From the NCBI GenBank assembly GCA_949282725.1, contig CASDPP010000001.1:124001-188000 (forward strand): 64,000 nt of DNA. The letters run 5' to 3'. Of the stretch, positions 59,723 through 64,000 are shown piece after piece. A program made the translations under genes and the position numbers. Numbering within the stretch: position 1 is the first letter of the stretch; each line of letters begins with the position of its first letter. The notes under the pieces were generated by a model. It was not told the DNA's origin, made no database searches, and worked only from the letters and a program-made list of their open reading frames with translations. Source of the stretch: an uncultured Mycoplasmataceae bacterium. Its GTDB lineage: Bacteria; Bacillota_I; Bacilli_A; Mycoplasmatales; Mycoplasmoidaceae.

Positions 59723-59747
59723 AAATTATTTTATAATCATATATTAT

Positions 59748-61049
59748 ATGATTGATAGATACAGTAGAAAAATTATTTCTGATCTTTGAACAGAAAAAAA
59801 CAAGTTTGAAACATATTTGAAAATTGAAATTTTATGTTTAGAAAAATGATCACAACTAAAAGTAGTTCCTAAAAAAGAATTAGATTTAATTAAAAAGAAA
59901 GCAAAATTTGATGTTGAACAAATCAAAAATATCGAAAAAGAAACAAAACATGATGTAATAGCATTTATTAAGTCTGTTAGTTCAAATTTAGGTAGCGAAA
60001 AAAGATGATTTCACTATGGATTAACTTCAACAGACATTGTTGATACTTCTAACGCTTATATTTATCATCAAGTTAATAAAATTTTATTAGATGATATCAA
60101 AAAATTTATAAATGTATTAAAAGAAAAAGCTTTAAAGTATAAAAAAACGCCATGCATTGGTAGAACTCACGGGGTTCATGCTGAAATCACTTCATTTGGA
60201 TTAAAATGAGCTTTATGATATGATGAAATGAATCGTAATTTAAAAAGATTTGTTGAAGCAGCAAAAGGAATTGAAACAGGGAAAATTTCAGGAGCAGTAG
60301 GGAATTATGCAAATAATTCTCCAGAAATCGAAGAATATGTTTGTAAAAAGCTTGGAATTAATTCAGCTAATATTTCAACTCAAGTTGTACAAAGAGATGT
60401 ACATTCTTATTATTTTGCAACATTAGCTTTAATTGGATCAACAATTGAAAAAATTGCTACAGAAATTAGAGGCTTACAAAGAACAGAAGCGAGAGAGTTA
60501 GAAGAATTTTTTGATGTTAACCAAAAAGGTTCATCTGCAATGCCACACAAACACAATCCTATTTCATCTGAAAACATGTGTGGATGTGCTAGAGTTTTAA
60601 GAGGTTATATGATAGCAGCTTATGAAAATAATGCTTTATGACACGAAAGAGATATATCTCATTCAAGTGTTGAAAGAATTATTGGTCCTGATGCAACAAT
60701 TTTGTTAGATTACATGTTAAATAGATATGCTAATGTTTTATCAACATTAACAATATTTGAAGAAAACATGAAAAATAATATTTATCTGACAAATGGTGTT
60801 ATTTTTAGTCAACGTGTATTAAGCCTATTAATAAAAAAAGGAGTAGCAAGAATGGATGCATATGATGTTGTTCAATCTTGTGCTGCAAAAGCGTATAAAG
60901 AAAAAATTAATTTTAAAGAACTTTTATTAGCAAATAAAATTATTCAACAAAAAAAGATTACAAAACAAGAACTTGAAACTTGTTTCACTTTAGATTTTTA
61001 TTTTAAATACGTTGATAAAATATTCAAAAAAGTTAAATTAATAAAATAG
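59748..61049 (+). CDS. purB: Adenylosuccinate lyase PurB, 433 aa
   Basis: Used twice: SAICAR to AICAR (step 8) and adenylosuccinate to AMP. The fumarase-superfamily signature [15 protein letters not shown] is present with the mobile-loop Ser, along with [24 protein letters not shown] and [14 protein letters not shown]. Length is normal. TGA is read as Trp several times. It is far from the purine operon but completes the route. Upstream of secG-rnr-smpB on the same strand. Confidence 0.96.
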
Positions 61050-61068
61050 CATATATAATAATATAAAT

Positions 61069-61305
61069 ATGTCAATTGCTTCAATTATATTTTTAGTTTT
61101 AAGTATTATTGCTCTAATTACTGGATTGATTTTATCAGGTTCAGGAACAACAGCAGGGCTTACAAATAATAATATAGGCCAAGACTTAGAATTATTTAAA
61201 AAAACAAAAGACCGTGGTTTCATTAAAATCATGCAAATGTTTATGTTTTTTTTATTAGTTATTTTTTTAACTTTATTGATAGTTTCGATATATTTCAAAT
61301 TTTAA
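61069..61305 (+). CDS. secG: Protein translocase subunit SecG, 78 aa
   Basis: Two helices (SIIFLVLSIIALITGLIL and MFMFFLLVIFLTLLIVSI) with the conserved SGSGTTAGL loop after the first, matching SecG in size and layout. Position before rnr and smpB is the standard secG-rnr-smpB order. Part of SecYEG. Confidence 0.9.
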   Translation: MSIASIIFLVLSIIALITGLILSGSGTTAGLTNNNIGQDLELFKKTKDRGFIKIMQMFMFFLLVIFLTLLIVSIYFKF

Positions 61306-61308
61306 TAT

Positions 61309-63441
61309 ATGTCACTAACAAAACAAGAACAAATAGTTATTGATATTGTTAAAAAAGAAAACGATCGGCCTATTCCTAGAAAGATTTTAATAAACAAAAT
61401 CTCATTTAATAATTTTTTTAAAAAATATGAATATAAAGATATTAATTTTTTAATATCATCTTTAGTCAAAAAAGGATTATTATTTGAAATAAAAAAAACT
61501 AAAAAAATTGTTTTATCTAAAAAAATTAACAATGAATTAGAAAATAATGAAAAGTATGAAGGAATGATAGCAATTAATTCTTCAGGTAATGGTTTTATTA
61601 CTAGATTAAATGAAGAAAAATCTAGTTGTTTTGTTTCAAAAATTAATTTAAATGGTGCACTTAATGATGATAAAGTACAATATCAAATACTCAAAACACC
61701 AGGTGAAAAAAACTTAAAAAATGCTATTATTACTAAAGTAATAGAGCGAGCTAAAAATACATTTGTTGGAATATTTAAAAAAACTAAAAATTCTTATTAT
61801 GTAGATTTAGATGACCAAAACAATTATTTATCAATAATTTTAGATGATATATCAGGACTTGTTGATGGACAAAAAATTTTAATTCAAGCTACTCATTATG
61901 ATAATGATAAAATTTTTGGATATGTAAGTAAAATTTTAGGTCATACCAATGATGTTGGTGTAGACATATTATCGGTTGTTTATGATAATGGTATAGAACC
62001 AGATTTTAAAGATGAAGTTTTAAATGAAGCAAGAAAAATAACTTGTATTGAAAAAAAAGACTTTGATGAAAGAAAAGACTTAAGATCATTACCAATTATT
62101 ACCATTGACCCAACAACTTCAAAAGACTTTGATGATGCAATATATGTAAAAAAGAATAGTGATTCTTTTGATTTATATGTTTCTATTGCAGATGTAAGTC
62201 ATTATGTCAAACAAAACACAGCTTTAGATAAATCAGCATATGAACGAGGATGTTCGGTATATTTAGTTGATCGGGTAATTCCGATGTTACCGCACAATAT
62301 TTCTGATGATATTTGTTCACTTAATCCAAATGAAGACCGATTAACACTAACGTGTCAAATGAAAATTGATTTAAAAGGTAATATCAAAAATATAGATGTT
62401 TATCCTTCTGTTATTCATAGTCACTTTCGTTTCACTTATGATCAAGTAAATGATTATATTGAAAATAAAAAATTTAATGTTCCAGTTAATAAAGAAATTA
62501 TAGAAATGATTAAAGATTCTTTAGAACTTCATAAAATTTTAGATCAAAAAAAATATCAAAACGGATACATAAATTTTAATACTCCAGAACCATTAATTAA
62601 AATTGATAAGAAAAACAGACCAATTGAAATTACTCAAAAAAAATCAGGTATTGCTCAAAACATGATAGAAAATTTTATGGTTAGTGCAAATGAATCTGTT
62701 ACAATGTTTGTTGATAAAATAAAACTTCCTTTTATCTATCGTGTTCATGATAAACCCATCAAAGATAAACTGATTTTATTTGCTAATGATGCAAAAAGAT
62801 TGGGATTTATCATTGAAAACGATTATGACAATATAACTTCAAAAGAAATATCACGTTGAATACAAAATAATAAATCTAATCCAAATATTAATTTAATTGA
62901 TATGATGCTTTTAAAATGCATGTCAAAGGCAGAATATTCTACAAATAACATCGGGCATTTTGGTTTAGCAATTAAACAATATACACATTTTACTTCACCA
63001 ATTAGAAGATATGCTGATTTAATAGTTCATAGAATATTATGAAATTTTGTTTTTAAACAAAATAAAATAGGAATTGATAAAGAAAAATTAGAAGAAATAT
63101 CAAAGAATATTAATCAAAAAGAAATTATTGCAGTAAAAACTGAAAGAGATGTTAATCAAATGAAATTTGCTGAATACATGTCTAATTTTATAGGAAAACA
63201 ATTTGAAGCAATAATTACTTCTGTAAATACTTTTGGGTTTTTTGTGCAATTAGAAAATATCATTGAGGGTTTAGTTAAAATTGAAAATATTGGTAATGAT
63301 TTTTATACTTTTGATGAAAAGACAAGAGTAATTTATGGCAATAAAACAAAACAAACGTTTTCTTTAGGTAAAAAAGTATTAGTAGAGCTTATATATGCTA
63401 ATAAACACACAAAGAAAATTGAGTTTAAATTAGTAAAATAA
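61309..63441 (+). CDS. rnr: Exoribonuclease R, 710 aa
   Basis: Processive 3'-5' exoribonuclease. A winged-helix start ([18 protein letters not shown]), cold-shock domains, the RNB catalytic domain with [15 protein letters not shown] (Asp cluster) and [12 protein letters not shown], and a C-terminal S1 domain with [18 protein letters not shown]. Length is normal for the Gram-positive form. In mycoplasmas RNase R is often the main exonuclease. It acts with SmpB/tmRNA, whose gene smpB is next. Confidence 0.96.
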
Positions 63442-63455
63442 TTTAAAATTTTAAT

Positions 63456-63896
63456 ATGAAAATATTAATTAATAATCGAAAAGCTAATTTCAACTATGAA
63501 ATTCTTGAAAAAATGGAAGCGGGAATCTCATTATTTGGTTCTGAAGTAAAATCAATCATTAAAGGAGATTGTTCAATTGATGAAGCGTTTGTAATTTTAA
63601 AAAAACAAGAAGCTTATGTAATTAACATGTATATTGCTCCATATTTACAAGCAAATATTAATAATCACGAACCAACTAGAAACAGAAAACTTTTATTGCA
63701 TAAAAATGAAATTCTAAAACTAGAATTAGAAATAAAAAAACAAAAGTTAGCATTAATAATTACTAAAGTTTACGTAGTTAAAAATAAAATTAAAATAGAA
63801 ATTGGTCTTGTTAAATCAAAAAAACAATGACAAAAGAAAGAAAAAATTAAAGAAAAAGACATTTTAAGAGAAACAAATAAATCTTATAAGATGTAA
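63456..63896 (+). CDS. smpB: SsrA-binding protein SmpB, 146 aa
   Basis: Binds tmRNA to rescue stalled ribosomes. It has the conserved EKMEAGISLFGSEVKSI and HEPTRNRKLLLHKNEI and a basic C-terminal tail (WQKKEKIKEKDILRETNKSYKM, TGA as Trp). Length is normal. It is 14 bp after rnr. The ssrA gene itself is not in this window. Confidence 0.96.
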
Positions 63897-63937
63897 ATAA
63901 TATCGGTTTTCAATATATAATAAAATAAATTAGCAAT

Positions 63938-64000
63938 ATGTCTAAAACAATAATATTAGAAACAATCATTGAAATTATCAAAGAATACGGTATCAATATT
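63938..64000 (+). CDS. Start of a gene cut by the window edge
   Basis: ATG at 63938 opens a frame to the window end, reading MSKTIILETIIEIIKEYGIN (first 20). It lies 41 bp after smpB on the same strand. The product cannot be identified. Confidence 0.45.
   Translation, partial: MSKTIILETIIEIIKEYGINI

Overview
This is a very AT-rich genome segment from a wall-less bacterium (Mollicutes, Mycoplasma-like). It reads TGA as tryptophan: conserved proteins such as RsmH, TrmD, SufS, Lon, PurL and RNase R are only full length if in-frame TGA is translated. Genes are packed tightly, with many start/stop overlaps. The presence of mraZ-rsmH-ftsA-like-ftsZ, secG-rnr-smpB, rpsP-trmD-rplS, a CIRCE-controlled lon and a cell-wall-free gene content fits this. 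I cannot name the species.

Layout. 0-12 kb: two small unknown genes, an operon for a two-permease ABC exporter followed by a degenerate family-1 glycosidase, a BspA-type leucine-rich-repeat (LRR) surface protein with a frameshifted signal peptide, a choline-kinase-like gene and a YitT-type membrane protein. 11.7-18.2 kb: mnmA facing the division cluster, then pepA. 18.2-29 kb: a purine operon purL-purE-purC-purF-purM-purN-purH-purD on the minus strand. 29-34 kb: ribosomal/GTPase operon (rpsP-trmD-rplS-yitT-like-rbgA) and a DnaI-like gene with a broken Walker A. 33.8-38.2 kb: sufC-D-S-U-B on the plus strand, in the Bacillus gene order. 38.2-42.6 kb: tRNA-Thr, whiA, ptsH and two more LRR surface proteins. 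42.6-47.6 kb: a complete 16S-23S-5S rRNA operon (minus strand). 47.7-49.9 kb: a 757-residue predicted surface protein. 49.9-54.4 kb: pepD-efp-yqhY-like-nusB-membrane protein-mtaB. 54.5-64 kb: lon, rluC/D-type synthase, SpoU methyltransferase, alkA-like glycosylase, purB, secG, rnr, smpB.

How it fits together. With purB at 59.7 kb, the window encodes every step from PRPP to IMP except a PurK, which is unusual because most mycoplasmas salvage purines. PurF keeps the four cysteines expected to hold an Fe-S cluster, and the Suf system that could build it is in the same window; the radical-SAM enzyme MtaB is a second likely client. The LRR proteins form a surface family with a shared signal peptide and C-terminal anchor. 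Two have 18-19 nt homopolymer tracts in their promoters and one has a one-base frameshift in its leader, both compatible with on/off variation. Regulatory sites visible in the sequence are a CIRCE element at lon, a MraZ-type operator at mraZ, a palindrome at the purL promoter and rRNA processing stems.
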